64,000 bases of DNA from Nepenthes gracilis (lineage: Eukaryota; Streptophyta; Magnoliopsida; Caryophyllales; Nepenthaceae), in assembly GCA_033239525.1 (NCBI GenBank), contig BSYO01000013.1, forward strand, positions 11,680,501-11,744,500, given 5' to 3'. Shown piece by piece: positions 24,401-37,925 of the stretch; position 1 is the stretch's first letter; each line of letters opens with the position of its first letter. Position numbers and translations under genes: made by a program. A model generated the notes under the pieces. The model was given only the letters and a program-made list of their open reading frames with translations, was not told the origin of the DNA and searched no databases.

Positions 24401-25122
24401 AGAATACATGGGGAATGGTCAGATAGTCCGGGCGGGGGAAAAGAGCTTTGGTCCTTTGGAAAAGGTCAAATCAATTCCCATTGGCAACAACTCTATCAAG
24501 TTTTCTGTATATGCACTTACCAAAAAAAAGTTTTCTGTATATGCGAAGGTGAGAGTCCCGACCATCATTCCAGGTATAATGCATACTTCGTGGCAAACAT
24601 CCTCAAGGTCGCAGTCTCTAAGGTAGTTATCAAGGTCCATCAAGCTTTTATTGTGCAGATACCACCCAGGGCCTCAGATGGGGATCTGACAGCGTTGAAG
24701 TCGCCAAGAGCAGCCCATGGGAGATCACCCGGGTGTTTTGACATCGACCGAAGATTCTCCCAAAGAAGCCTTCGGAGACACTCGGGAATTAGCGCCATAG
24801 ATAAAGGACGGAGGGCGCGAAAATTCTCTTCACGGAAGAGAACCTCGGTATGAATAACCCGATCCTCCGAGAAGAGGATGATGACCAAACAACTGGGGTC
24901 CCGACCCACCCAAATCCGGCCTTTAGAAGACACGGAGTAGTTCATAAACCAAGACCAAGAAGGTCCGATCCTAGCGGAGACACTCACGGCGAGTTCCTCT
25001 CCGCAACCTTAGTTTCTACTAGTCCAACAATATTGCATTTATGGGAGCTAATGAGGTGGCCGACTTCGTGGATTTTACAATCCCATTCGGTCCCTCACGT
25101 TCCAATGTGCAATGCTAGACAT
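21489..25122 (-). pseudogene. ORF2 of main LINE, unit 1 copy
   Basis: This is the counterpart of the unit 3 ORF2 (40,734-44,383). Recognisable pieces are the zf-RVT end (C-I-L-C-N-S-D-H-E-N-H-E-H-L-F-F), RT pieces with F-A-D-D-L-L-L-F near 23,040, the D-Q-C-N-K-F-F-F-K-T block (24,010) and the EN start M-S-S-I-A-x-W-N-V-R at 25,122. More than ten frameshifts separate these, most where unit 3 has CAG or CTG. A micro-insertion (24,515-24,528) also lies in the EN domain. Confidence 0.8.
24515..24528 (+). mobile_element. Micro-insertion: LINE 3' terminus, 14 bp, with TSD (unit 1)
   Basis: ACTTACCAAAAAAA sits between two copies of AGTTTTCTGTATATGC (24,499-24,514 and 24,529-24,544), inside the EN-coding region on the opposite strand. 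The same event is at 34,142-34,153 and 43,771-43,784. It is the shortest clear case in the window. Confidence 0.9.
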
Positions 25123-25662
25123 GAATAGAGGGAGAGGGGGAGGATTTTTTGAACCCCCGGATCTATGGTTTTTTCGAGAAGAAACTTGTTCACCTTTTTT
25201 GGAAGATGAACCGGCCTTCGCATCGAGATGAGCCAGGAGGGGAGGTAAGCTCGATGAATTCCGGCTGGATGAGACCGTTGGCGCCTTTGGAATGGGCAAT
25301 GAACACTGTTTTAGGCCAACAGTTAATTCGGGGTGGTCGAAAAGGACCTATTAAGCCTCGACATCGCCGGACCCGGGATGAACCGAATTAGGATTCGAGC
25401 ATTTAGGTTTAGGGGGTTGTGGGATCGGAGATGCAACATGAAGGACCACCAACAACATGGCTAGTTGGCAAGCCCGGAGTGTCAATGGTCTCAAATGCCT
25501 TCTCGGGGAAGAATTATCATAGCCGGGAAGAACCAAGGCCCACTCCACTTTTGGAGGGAGCGAGTGGGACTGCGGCATGGCTTTCTGGTGGGTCAACCGG
25601 ATCAGCCTCCTGTAATGTCAAAAACGAGTTGGAGGTCGTAATTGACGTATGGGTCAAAACAT

Positions 25663-25695
25663 AATTTTGACTGTAATTTTACTTGAAGTATGGTT
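25663..25695. other. Filler DNA at tandem junction 1/2
   Basis: About 33 bases lie between the ORF1 edge (...GGGTCAAAACAT) and the hairpin edge (AAAACTTGAAG...). They include ACTTGAAGT and TAATTTTA words that also occur within 60 bases on the right side, suggesting template-switch filler. Junction 2/3 carries the same filler at 35,276-35,309. Confidence 0.75.
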
Positions 25696-25848
25696 AAAAC
25701 TTGAAGTTATAACATAACTTTTTATAAATTTTACTCCCGTTAATGCAAAATACACACTTACTTACTAAAAAAAAGTATAATATGGTGAGAAAACCCGAGT
25801 AAGGAAGCACAATTATAGAAGCTAAGTTTTCTCAAGTGGAGCAATTTA

Positions 25849-25867
25849 TTTATTTTTTTTGGTAAGT
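25849..25867 (-). mobile_element. Micro-insertion (unit 2 copy)
   Basis: Copy of the insertion at 16,228-16,247, with TSD copies at 25,834-25,848 and 25,868-25,882. Confidence 0.85.
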
Positions 25868-26814
25868 AAGTGGAGCAATTTAAAAGTTTGAAAGATTTGA
25901 TTTTACACTGAAATGGCCATCAAAAACTCGAGTAAGAAGTCTAGGGTAAATGAAATAAGACTGCTATATATAGAGAGGATCGAAAACCTAGGTAAAAATA
26001 TGATGATCAGAAATGCGCATTGCTCGAGCACACAGCAGGCATGCTTAGGGTTTCATGGGATACACCCTCGGCACTCGAGCGTGGCTCAAGTGAGTTTTGA
26101 GTGTTGGGTCTTTGGATTTGGCGCTCGAGTGAGAGTCACGCAATCCGTAGACACAGCTTTCTAAAAACAAGCTCGATAATCGATTAGGCGAGCAAGTGGG
26201 CGCGCAAGCATCGGAAACTAGCTCGAGCACCGGGCGGGGCGCGCAAGAGGCAAAGCCTCTTGAGAAAGGCACTCGGACGTGGGTTAAGCATACAGCAAGC
26301 ATGGAATTGAGTAAAACACTTTAGCATATAACAAGCGATATATTCTGATACAAATCTTCAGAATAATACGGCCTTTGTCAATAATAGATAGATACGATCA
26401 CAGAATATGCCAACATATGAACAAGCCTAACAATATCGACCTACCAAGGTCTCAAATCATCATGGTCCCACAAGGTATCGACCTCATATACATGGCCTGG
26501 TTCATACCCCTCTTCGTATAGACATACTAATATACGAATATATATAGTTTAAATATTTTTCGAGCTTCCATAAAATAATAAAATCCTTCAAAATTATAAA
26601 ATCCAAATAAAAATCTCCCAATCGACAAGAAATCATACCGTATGTACAGAATAAACAGATAGAGTATAAAAATAACATACATATTAGAAAATTTTCTAAA
26701 TTATAACAAACACATCAAATGTTGAAATAGACCAAGGATAGAGTTTATAAATAATTAACTTGATTTCATATCAAGTAAATCTAATAAAAGGATGCTCCAA
26801 AATACTCGAATGGT

Positions 26815-27082
26815 ATCTCATCTCTCTTTCTTCTCTGTCCTACCACGCGCTCCTTCCTCCCTTGCCTATTCTCTTCTCTTCTCTTCTTCTCCTCCTCCCC
26901 CTCTCTCTCTCCCTGCTTTGCTTCTCCCTCTCTCCCCATTTTTCTTCTTTCTCCTCTTCTTCTTCTACTCTAGCACACCTCTGTCGCACCGCCTCCTCTC
27001 TCACTTCTATCTTTTTTTTCCTTCTTCTCTCTCCCCTTTTCTTTTCGCTCTCTTTTCTATTGTTGCACGTCCACACACCTCT

Positions 27083-27132
<50 letters not shown>
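26815..27132. repeat. CT-rich tract and (ATT)n microsatellite, unit 2
   Basis: Counterpart of 17,196-17,505, with a similar number of ATT triplets. Confidence 0.9.
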
Positions 27133-27133
<1 letters not shown>

Positions 27134-27519
27134 TGTTTTACTTCTTGTTTTTATTATCCAATCAGCGCTCGGATGCCAACATCGATGTGCCTCGTGTAAC
27201 AAAACCGATCAATCTGATTTTTTCATAATTTTATATTATATAATTAATTTTTATTACATCCAAATTACTTAAAATAATAAATATATCTAAAATAAATCAA
27301 ATGGGAATTTAGAGTATTATATGGATAGTCAATTGCCTAATATACTTATGATGGGCACACATGTTTATTTTGGATAGAGTCGAACATTCGAAGAATAACA
27401 TGAGTACCTAAGTGCTCCACGTGGTCACTTTTCATTAATACTCAAAACATCATCTAACCAACAATTCTAACCTTAGAATTATCATTTCCGATCATTCTTA
27501 ACAACTTACATAGAATGAC

Positions 27520-28307
27520 TTTTTTTTTTTTTTTTGGTAAGTAAGTATTTTGGATTAATGGGAGAAAAATTTACAACATCTATATTTTATCGCCAAGTAT
27601 TTTGACTGGGGACAAAACATAATCCGTTGGGACATACCCCGAGCAACGTGTACAAACGAGAGTACATAAAGAGCCTCTAGGAGACCTACATTCTACATAA
27701 ACCCAAGAAATAGAAGGAAAATTACATCACAAAATCGGGGGAAAGCACAGCTTTCCATCCCTGAGCACCCAATATAGCATCTACTCAAGTGCTCCAATCA
27801 GCTGCCATGCGGAAAAACTCAGCAAACCAGGCCCAGAATTCACACACCGCCATCGACGGGAGCAGCTACATCATCATCAACCAGCCTGCATTTAAAAATT
27901 CAACGAGAATTAACGCAGCAATTGCCTCGACGATGCAACCACCGCCGCTTATTTAACAGCACCACATATGCAGTACCCACACACATACATCATCACCAAA
28001 AAGCACGATCTGCACTCTACTGAAGCAACAAACAATCCGCAAGCAAAAAAATGAGAATCCATAAATACAAAACCACAAGAAAGCCGTCTCGCCTTCACAA
28101 TCCCAATAGCATGCAGCATTTCCAACCGCCATTAGGCCACTCCCAATGCCACACAAGGCTAAAGCATCAGCAGGCTATACTTCAGACGACATAATAGCAC
28201 CACGGGGCTACACGGGATATCAAGCATGCATATGGCTTCATCAAGACTGGATATCTACAGCAGGCATCAAAGATAGAAAAGAGCTCAAGAGCTCATCCAA
28301 TGCAATC
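27520..28307 (-). mobile_element. 5'-truncated LINE 3' end, unit 2
   Basis: Same insertion as 17,891-18,690, with TSD at 27,502-27,519 and 28,308-28,325. Confidence 0.9.
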
Positions 28308-28392
28308 CAACTTACATAGAATGACAATATACTAACATACTCAATCTCTCCTAAAATTGGCCTAACCACACAACCCACTAAAGAAATAAGTA

Positions 28393-28930
28393 TTTTTTTT
28401 TTTTGGTAAGTAAGTGTGTATTTTGGATTAACGGGAGAAAAAAAATTTACAAAAATACTATGTTTAACTCCAGGTTTTTTGACGTGGAGTTAGAACATAA
28501 TACGCTAGGGCATACCCCGAGCAGCTGGTACATTAGAGAATACCTCAAAAAACCTCTAAGAGGAGCGATCTAGTAGAAAATAGAAAATGAATACAGTCAT
28601 TTTACAAAATCAGATTCAACATCGAGATACTCCGAGGAGCCCCGGAACATGCTTCAACATTTCCACCACAACATCTAGCATTGGTCCATCAATTTCCATC
28701 GAGCAATCGGGCCCGAGACAGAGACGCAAATGAATCAAAAAACTTAAGCAAACACGCACTTCCCCTACTCCCACGTAAAGAGTTCCAAGAATTCAGCAAT
28801 GAGATGGCATTCCGGCCAAAGCCACTTCGGAAGATTACACTCCGCAAAATGCATTCCGGAATTTTCCACTCAGGACACTGTAACACTCCGTCCCAAGTAC
28901 TCCGTCCTGCGACACTCCGTCTCAAGCTTG
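28393..28930 (-). mobile_element. LINE 3'-UTR fragment, unit 2
   Basis: Counterpart of 18,776-19,306, interrupted at 28,931 by the main LINE. Confidence 0.7.
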
Positions 28931-31119
28931 TTTTTTTTTTTTGGTAAGTACGTTTAATGAATCAATTAAAAAAGAAGTACAAAAAAGGATGTTCTAACAC
29001 CAAGTGTTTTGCCAACTTGGGCTTAGAACAACGAGCTAGGGCATACCCCGAGCAACTCCATGAACAAAACCTTTAACAGATTAACAGAAAATGAAAAGAA
29101 GAAAAGAAAACCCCACCATGGTGAATTTTGCAAAAAAGACCGAAATTAACCCGGCCCTACAACACATCCTACTTAGAGAATAACAAGAAAAGCAAACAAG
29201 AACCACCAGAGAAACAAATATGTTAGCTCCAACACACATCCTTAAGTTAAACAGGGAAGCCCATGGGACGACCAGCAACACCAAGATGCCTCCAAATCAG
29301 GCCAGCATCAAACCAGAAGCCCAGCAACACCCAGCACTCACCAACCACATATGTAGCTAAGCGGCAACCAGGTTCGGGGGCCAGCATAATAATTCTTCAT
29401 GCTTCAACAGACTACCAACAGGAGCCAGCTTCAAGAAAGCAATTCGATCTTGTAGTAGAAGGAATTGGAAGCTAGAAACTGAATCACTGTAGCAAGGGCA
29501 TACAGCCACAGCAGAGCACTTGTAGGATTCCAAACTGCAATTAGTATTGCACATAGGGCTAGCATACGGCACCAGTGCCATATTTCAACACCAGCAGCAT
29601 CGACTCCCAGCAGCAAAACAGCACAGTCCACCCAAAGAGATTTCATACAAAAAAACCAGCGCACAGATGTAAGAATGCCAAAGACGACAGCAGAATCATG
29701 CCACCCACACAGCAATGCACAGACGGACGAATCAACACTCTGGGAGGAAGCTCTGCAAATCTGAGATCCAAGAAATTCAGCGTCAATGAGATATAACACA
29801 ATACTGGCAACATCATCACCTCAGCAATGGCTCATAAACAACAGCAGCAGCAAAACAGAAGGGCCTGAAATAGCATCCCACATCTTTGCTTCAGTAACTC
29901 GGCAGGGCCACACCAGAAACACCCAAACAGGTCCAAAACATCAATCTCAACAGACCTACCTAAGCAGGCCCGCTACTACAAAAGAACAGAAACTCCTAGT
30001 TCAACAGGGCACCAACCCCATAAACCCCCATCCGCTTAACAATGCAACCCATCAAGGCACACCACAAGATCAAACCAGGTGAACCCACTTCTAAACTGCA
30101 AAGAATCTGGACACGGAACCAATAGACCCAAGGGCACAACCCCAGCCTCAAACTTCAGGGAATACATCATATAACAGGAGTCAGCCACAGTCGAGTCCAG
30201 CAGCAGATAATCCATCACAGCATCTAGTCATAGATTTAGGATTAGCGACTCAGTATACTACATCAGTGAGTTGTAGACCGGAGCTTTAGCAGCACAACCT
30301 CCATCACAAATATGAAATCGACACCATACTACCGGATGATGGACAATCAATACTGCATCTGCAGCAAACACAGCAAGAGGAAGCAGTATCACTCACCAGC
30401 CAGTAAGCCCAAGGCATATTCAACCAATGGCAGCAGCATCCCAGCAGATGAAATCAATCCATGGAAGCAGAAGAAGAGACCAAGCACACAGCTTCACACC
30501 CAAAAAGGTCAACACCAAAACCAGAGGCCCCAAGCATTTTCAATAACAGCACCAAGTCCCAAACCAATCAAAAGGGACTAAACAGCAGGAAGGGGGCAGA
30601 TTGAGAAACTCCAGGAACAATCCAGACGGAGAAAACTAAACAGGCATTAGAAAGACCAACTACTATGCCAACGGGGTGGGGGCCACAACAAGACCAAAAC
30701 CCACAACAAGAGATAATACACGAGCCGCAATTACACCAAAAGATCCTCACTCTTCTTTTTTTTTTTTTTTTTTGAGACCAGAAACCCAAAGGAAGGAAGA
30801 CTAAATCAAACAAAAGCAAAGAAAAAGAAAGCACGACAGGGTGCCGAAACGGAAACCAAATTCATGAGAAAAGAAAAATTCAACACAAAGCACCCAAAAC
30901 AAGGGGCAAGACGCTCAAGAGGATAAAAAAAACAGACCGAGAAATGTAAGGTCAAAATCAGAAACCAGAACTTCACAGTGAAACCCAGCCACACCACCCA
31001 AAATTTTATTTGCTCCCTTCGCTTTTTTTTTTTTCTCTTTTTTTTTCCTTTTTTTTTTTTTTTTTTTTTATATATCTTTTCTTATTATTATTTTTCCTAT
31101 CAAATCTTTTTTTTTTTTT

Positions 31120-34100
31120 TATAGGTCCCAACGCCTAACAAGGGAGAGGTTTGGGCAGCTGTCAAGAGGCAAGGAGGCCTCAATTTATCACGAACAAAGT
31201 TAGTAATCGAGAACAAGTCTGGGAACAATCAGGGGGAGGATTTTTCAAAAATCCGATTGTTTCGCTCTCTCCATATGAAATATACAGTGGCCGCAAGAGA
31301 AAGACGCGTTTGGACAGGGCTATAAGATTCTTACCTTTCCATTGTTGAGCAGCCCAATTGATGTTTTGGGACCATAGAGGGTAAGGCCAATGAATGCCAG
31401 CTTTCTTTTGGATAGAGGTCCATAAGGACTTAGAAAATGTGCACGAAAAGAATAGGTGTTCGTGATTTTCATGGTCCGAGTTGCACAAAATGCAGTATTG
31501 GATAGGTTTAGGGTACCATGAAAACGATCTTTGGTATTAAGCCTACCCTTGATAGCCAACAGAGAGTAAAATGCATGGGCGGGGAATATGAAGAGGACCC
31601 TAGACTAATTTTGTCCATTTCAGCTTCGGCTTGGGAGGGTGGATCCGGAGGTAAGCGGATTTGGTCTAAAAAATACCGTTGCGGCTCCCGGCCCATCTCA
31701 CAGCGTCTTTTTGCTCACGTTTGGGGGATAAAGGGGCATGTTATTTGCGAGCCTAGAGACCTCACAGTCGTAAGGATTGTGCCAATCCCAAGGATCATCT
31801 CTCGATTATTTGCGAAACTCTTGGCGTCCCAATGTAAACCCGTGACCATACGAATACGATCCGAAATTTGAGTTCATCGAAGGGCCAATAGGGTGCCAGT
31901 GGTCATGCCGAGATAAATGTATCAAAGCACCATCACCAATGATCTTAATGGAGTGAGAGCACATAAAAGGCCGGAGTTTCATGATCTTTCTCCGGCTCCA
32001 AGGAGCTGAGTCGTGGACTTTGAGAGTCCAGACATCGGTCCTTGATCTTAGTCTTGTGGACCCAAGAAGACCAGCCGAATCGTGGTCCTTTGACAAGATA
32101 CGCCACAAAAGCTTGCATAGATGAGGGCTTTATTTTGAGTCTGCAAATTCTTAAGACCCAGTCCCCCTTCACTCTTCTGGGTAGCAAATATCCGCCAAGC
32201 TACTTTTGCGTTAGCTTTTCCTTCAAAAGAGAGCCGTTCCAAAGGAACCGCCTCATCAAGGAGTCAATTTGGTTAAGAATAGACTTAGGAAGGACGAAAA
32301 ATGAAGCCCAATAGAGATGAACGGACGAGGAATGGAGGCAACAAGTTGCAGGCGACCACCAAAGGATAGCCATCTGTTTTCCACGAGTTAATACGGCGAG
32401 TGATTTTTCGATAAGAGCTTGACAATCCCAATTGAGAGCCTGGTGGAAATCGAGGGACACCAAGGTATCTAATGGGAGGGAGCCCACTTTGAACCGCAAA
32501 ATGTCGGCAATTTTCGAGAAACAGAGGGATCTTTAGCGCAAATGAAGATCTCGCTCTTATTAACATTGCCGAGAGCCCAGAGAGCCATTTAAATTCTTCA
32601 AGGCAACTCTTAAGGATACGAATGGAATTGACGTCGGCACGAGAGAAAAGGAGAAGGTCGTCCGCAAAGGCGAGCATGACAAAGATGAGTCTCCACACAA
32701 TTCTTATGAAATTTGAAGTTTGGATTCTTATGAGGCCATGGATTCGATAATCCCATTTAACACCTCCATAACCAAAACAAAGAGGTAAGGGAAATGGGAT
32801 CACCTTGTTCGAGACCTTTGCCCCATTTGAAAAATCCAACCGCTTCCCGTTAATGTTGATAGAGTAGGCTATAGTGGTTATGCATTTGCGATCCAATTGA
32901 CCATTTTGGGTGGGAACTTCATAATGGTCAGGATAGCAATAATGAAATCCCAATGAATAGAGTCGTAGGCTTTCATGAGGTCAATTTTTAAAGTACATCT
33001 AGGGGGGTCGTGACTCAGGTGGTACTTATGGAGGAGCTCTTGGGCCAGGAGAATGTTATCACTGATTTGACGACCGGCCACAAAAACCGTTTGACACTTA
33101 TCTACAAGATAAGGTAATGTCACCTTGAGCCTATTAGCGATGATCTTCGAGATAACTTTATAGATGACATTACAACAAGAAATTGGACGGAAGTCAGAAA
33201 CCACACGGAGTGATTGAATCTTTGGGATCAGACTAATGATCGTAGTGTTCATTTGTTTAAAAAGCTTCCCGTGATTGAAAAAATCACGAATGGCTTCACA
33301 GCACAGATGAACCCACAATGTCCCCGATTCCTTAAAAAGGTGGAACTCGAAACCATCGGGACCGGGGCACGGTAATCACCGATAGAAAAAATCACCTTTC
33401 GAATCTCATCATCGTTGACCGGTTCGACAAGCGGGCCTTAATCGAATCCGCGACCGAGTGACGGATGAAAGGGCGAATTCTCAAGATTAGCGGAACCGAC
33501 GCACGGCCCATTACCAAGAGCCTTAGTGAAATGATTCAAAATCAAGTTATGAACACTTTCGACACGGTGGTAGCATTACCAAGATCATCAAGGAGGGATA
33601 TAATCCGGTTCTTATTGTTGTTGCCATTGACGGTTTTGAAAAAGAATTTATTGCATTGGTCACCTTGTTTGAGCCACCTTATCTTTGCTTTTGCTTGATA
33701 AGGTCGGCTTCTTTAGCAAGAGCATCGCGGTAAGCTTCCCCGCATCTACGTTCCTCGTGAAAGGACACGAGAGGTGGAGGGATGTTGACCTTGGATAGCC
33801 TCAAGGTTGATCCTAGAACGGGTAACTTCCTCGTGGACATCGTCCTCCCGACAATTAAGGTTTTTCAGGGACGATTTCATCTTCTTAAGGCTAGACACAA
33901 GCCGGAACATAGAGTGCTGCAGAGGCAACGTCCTTCCACACTTCGCTCACTAACCGGAGGAAATGAGGGGACTTGGTGAGAAAGTTATTGAAACGGAACA
34001 TACCGCGCTTCGGGATAATCACCCGTGGGGAGAAGAATACATGGGGAATGGTCGGATAGTGGCGGGGAAAAGAGCTTTGGTCCTTTGAAAAGGTCAAATC

Positions 34101-34751
34101 AATTCCCATTGGCAACAACTCTATCAAGTTTTCGTATATGCACTTACCAAAAAAGTTTTCTCAGATATGCGAGAAGGTGAGAGTCCCGACCATCATTCCG
34201 GGTATAATGCATACTTCGTGGCAAACATCCTCAAGGTCGCGATCTCTAAGGTAGTTATCAAGGTCCATCAAGCTTTTATTGTGCAGATACCACCCGGGAG
34301 GCCTCGAGATGGGGATCCGAGGCTTGAAGTCGCCAAGAGCAGCCCATGGGAGATCACCCGGGTGTTTTGACATCGACCGAAGATTCTCCCAAAGAAGCCT
34401 TCGGAGAGACACGGAATTAGCGCCATAGATAAAGGACGAGAGGCGGCGAAAATTCTCTTCACTAAGAGAACCTCGGTATGAATAACCCGATCCTCCGAGG
34501 AGAGGATGATGACCGAAACAACTGGGGGTCCCAGCCCACCCAAATCCGGCCTTTAGAAGACACGGAGTAGTTCATAAACCAAGACCAAGAAGGTCCGATC
34601 CTAGCGGAGACACTCGCCGAGTTCCTCTCCGCAACCTTAGTTTCTACTAGTCCAACAATATTGCATTTATGGGAGCTAATGAGGCTGGCGACTTCGTGGG
34701 ATTTTACAATCCCATTCAGTCCCCTCACGTTCCAACAGCAATGCTAGACAT
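31120..34751 (-). pseudogene. ORF2 of main LINE, unit 2 copy
   Basis: Recognisable blocks are zf-RVT (31,180-31,490), a 222-residue frame with F-A-D-D-L-L-L-F (32,285-32,953), and a 146-residue RT frame (32,878-33,318) with S-D-F-R-P-I-S-C-C-N, K-C-Q-T-V-F-V-A-G-R and D-L-M-K-A-Y-D-S. The EN start is near 34,751. Frames are broken many times relative to unit 3. A copy of the 14-bp micro-insertion lies at 34,142-34,153. Confidence 0.82.
34142..34153 (+). mobile_element. Micro-insertion (unit 2 copy)
   Basis: Copy of 24,515-24,528. The right TSD copy is altered here (TTTTCTCAGATATGC), an example of a change at the CTG site. Confidence 0.8.
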
Positions 34752-35275
34752 GAATAGAGGGAGAGGGGGAGGATTTTTTGAACCCCGGGATCTATGGTTT
34801 TTTCGAGAAGAAACTTGTTCACCTTTTTTGGAAGATGAAGCGGCTTCGCATCGATGAGCCAGAGGGGGAGGTAAGCTCGATGAATTAAAGCTTGGATGAG
34901 ACCGTTGGCGCCTTTGGAATGGGCAATGAACATCATTTTAGGCCAACAGTTAATTCAGGGTCGAAAAGGACCTATTAAGCCTCGACATCGCGGACAGGGA
35001 TGAACCGAATTAGGATTCGAGCATTTAGGTTTAGGGGGTTGTGGGATCGAGATGCAACATGAAGGACCACCAACAACATGGCTAGTTGGCAAGCCTGGAG
35101 TGTCAATGGTCTCAAATGCCTTCGGGGAAGAATTATCATAGCTGGGAAGAACCAAGGCCCACTCCTTTGGAGGGAGCGAGTGGGACTGCGGCATGGCTTT
35201 CGGTGGGTCAACCGGATCAGCCTCTGTAATGTCAAAACGAGTTGGAGGTCGTAATTGACGTATGGGTCAAAACAT

Positions 35276-35309
35276 AATTTTATTTTGTAATTTTATTTGA
35301 AGTATGGTT
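35276..35309. other. Filler DNA at tandem junction 2/3
   Basis: This is the same filler as at 25,663-25,695 with a few base differences, so both junctions come from one original breakpoint. Confidence 0.75.
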
Positions 35310-35462
35310 AAAACTTGAAATTATAACATAATTTTTATAAATTTTACTCCCCGTTAATGCAAAATACACACTTACTTACTAAAAAAAAGTATAATATGGT
35401 GAGAAAACCCGAGTAAGGAAGCACAATTATAGAAGCTAAGTTTTCTCAAGTGGAGCAATTTA

Positions 35463-35481
35463 TTTATTTTTTTTGGTAAGT
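35463..35481 (-). mobile_element. Micro-insertion (unit 3 copy)
   Basis: Copy of 16,228-16,247, with TSD copies at 35,448-35,462 and 35,482-35,496. Confidence 0.85.
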
Positions 35482-36429
35482 AAGTGGAGCAATTTAAAAG
35501 TTTGAAAGATTTGATTTTACACTGAAATGGCCATCAAAAACTCGAGTAAGAAGTCTAGGGTAAATGAAATAAGACTGCTATATATAGAGAGGATCGAAAA
35601 CCTAGGTAAAAAATATGACTGTAAAATGCGCATTGCTCGAGCACACGACAGGCATGCTTAGGGTTTCATGGGATACACCCTCGGCACTCGAGCGTGGCTC
35701 AAGTGAGTTTTGAGTGTTGGGTCTACTGGATTTGGCGCTCGAGTGAGAGTCACGCAATCAGTAGACACAGGCTTTCTAAAAACAAGCTCGAGCACTGATT
35801 GGGCGAGCAGTGGGCGCTGGCTTACTGGAAACTAGCTCGAGCACTGGGCGGGCGAGCAGTAGGCAAAGCCTCTTGAGAAAGGCACTCGGACGTGGGTTAA
35901 GCATACAGCAAGCATGGAATTGAGTAAAACACTTTAGCATATAACAAGCGATATATTCTGATACAAATCTTCAGAATAATACGGCCTTTGTCAATAATAG
36001 ATAGATACGATCACAGAATATGCCAACATATGAACAAGCCTAACAATATCGACCTACCAAGGTCTCAAATCATCATGGTCCCACAAGGTATCGACCTCAT
36101 ATACATGGCCTGGTTCATACCCCTCTTCGTATAGACATACTAATATACGAATATATATAGTTTAAATATTTTTCGAGCTTCCATAAAATAATAAAATCCT
36201 TCAAAATTATAAAATCCAAATAAAAATCTCCCAATCGACCAGTAAATCATACCTGTATGTACAGAATAAACAGATAGAGTATAAAAAATAACATACATAT
36301 TAGAAAATTTTCTAAATTATAACAAACACATCAAATGTTGAAATAGACCAAGGATAGAGTTTATAAATAATTAACTTGATTTCATATCAAGTAAATCTAA
36401 TAAAAGGATGCTCCAAAATACTCGAATGG

Positions 36430-36698
36430 TATCTCATCTCTCTTTCTTCTCTGTCCTACCACGCGCTCCTTCCTCCCTTGCCTATTCTCTTCTCTTCTCT
36501 TCTTCTCCTCCTCCCCCTCTCTCTCTCCCTGCTTTGCTTCTCCCTCTCTCCCCATTTTTCTTCTTTCTCCTCTTCTTCTTCTACTCTAGCACACCTCTGT
36601 CGCACCGCCTCCTCTCTCACTTCTATCTGTTTTTTCCTTCTTCTCTCTCCCCTTTTCTTTTCGCTCTCTTTTCTATTGTTGCACGTCCACACACCTCT

Positions 36699-36748
<50 letters not shown>
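36430..36748. repeat. CT-rich tract and (ATT)n microsatellite, unit 3
   Basis: Counterpart of 17,196-17,505. Confidence 0.9.
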
Positions 36749-36749
<1 letters not shown>

Positions 36750-37134
36750 TGTTTTACTTCTTGTTTTTATTATCCAATCAGCGCTCGGATGCCAACATCG
36801 ATGTGCCTCAGGTAACAACCGATCAATCTGATTTTTTTCATAATTTTATATTATATAATTAATTTTTATTACATCCAAATTACTTAAAATAATAAATATA
36901 TCTAAAATAAATCAAATGGGAATTTAGAGTATTATATGGATAGTCAATTGCCTAATATACTTATGATGGGCACACATGTTTATTTTGGATAGAGTCGAAC
37001 ATTCGAAGAATAACATGAGTACCTAAGTGCTCCACGTGGTCACTTTTCATTAATACTCAAAACATCATCTAACCAACAATTCTAACCTTAGAATTATCAT
37101 TTCCGATCATTCTTAACAACTTACATAGAATGAC

Positions 37135-37925
37135 TTTTTTTTTTTTTTTTGGTAAGTAAGTATTTTGGATTAATGGGAGAAAAATTTACAACATCTATAT
37201 TTTATCGCCAAGTATTTTGACTGGGGACAAAACATAATCCGTTGGGACATACCCCGAGCAACGTGTACAAACGAGAGTACATAAAGAGCCTCTAGGAGAC
37301 CTACATTCTACATAAACCCAAGAAATAGAAGGAAAATTACATCACAAAATCGGGGGAAAGCACAGCTTTCCATCCCTGAGCACCCAATATAGCATCTACT
37401 GAAGTGCTCCAATCAGCTGCCATGCGGAAAAACTCAGCAAACCAGGCCCAGCAATTCACACACCGCCATCGACGGGAGCAGCTACATCATCATCAACCAG
37501 CCAGACGAAAATTCAACCAGAATTAACGCAGCAATTGCCTGACGCATGCAACCACCGGCCGCTTATTTAACAGCACCACATATGCAGTACCCACACACAT
37601 ACATCATCACCAAAAAAGCACGATCTGCACTACAGCTGGAAGCAACAGCAATCCGCAGCAGCAAAAATGACAGAATCCATAAATACAAACCACAGCAAAG
37701 CCGTCTGCCTTCACAATCCCAATAGCATGCAGCATTTCCAACTGCCATTAGGCCACTCCCAATGCCACACAGCAGCTAAAGCATCAGCAGCTATACTTCA
37801 GACGACATAATAGCACCACGGGGCTACACGGGATATCAAGCATGCATATGGCTTCATCAGCACTGGATATCTACAGCAGGCATCAGCAGCATAGAAAAGA
37901 GCTCAGCAGCTCATCCAATGCAATC
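37135..37925 (-). mobile_element. 5'-truncated LINE 3' end, unit 3
   Basis: Same insertion as 17,891-18,690, with TSD at 37,117-37,134 and 37,926-37,943. CAG triplets are intact here and altered in units 1 and 2. Confidence 0.9.

Larger units (their letters stand above)
16075..25662. repeat. 9.6-kb tandem repeat, unit 1
   Basis: This is the first of three direct copies with a period of 9,621 bp to unit 2. The left edge is in the LINE terminus at 15,776-16,152 and the right edge is in LINE ORF1 (GGGTCAAAACAT at 25,651-25,662). A filler of about 33 bp (25,663-25,695) joins it to unit 2. The order inside is flanking DNA, CT-rich/ATT repeats, two minus-strand LINE fragments, and the 3' two thirds of a minus-strand LINE. 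Confidence 0.9.
19307..25662 (-). mobile_element. Main minus-strand LINE cut by the tandem junction, unit 1
   Basis: The 3' terminus is at 19,307 (poly(T)GGTAAGTACG, hairpin CCAAGTGTTTTGCCAACTTG). The 3' UTR runs to about 21,488, ORF2 to 25,122, and the end of ORF1 to 25,662, where the sequence jumps to the filler and unit 2. The 3' UTR is nearly identical to that of units 2 and 3, whereas ORF2 differs at many CAG/CTG positions and its frames are shattered. Confidence 0.88.
25696..35275. repeat. 9.6-kb tandem repeat, unit 2
   Basis: The second direct copy has a period of 9,614 bp to unit 3. All landmarks recur in order: micro-insertion 25,849-25,867, ATT repeat about 27,088-27,132, LINE fragment 27,520-28,307, LINE fragment 28,393-28,930, main LINE 28,931-35,275. 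Many small differences from unit 3 fall at CAG/CTG. Confidence 0.9.
28931..35275 (-). mobile_element. Main minus-strand LINE cut by the tandem junction, unit 2
   Basis: The 3' terminus is at 28,931, the ORF2 stop at 31,120-31,122, the ORF2 start at 34,749-34,751, and the ORF1 end continues to 35,275, where the junction filler begins. The structure is as in unit 1. Confidence 0.88.

Noticed and set aside
16380..35275. CAG/CTG changes as methylation-driven deamination
   Set aside because: C-to-T or G-to-A would dominate. Instead CAG often becomes CGG, CGTG or CGAG, and bases are inserted or lost.
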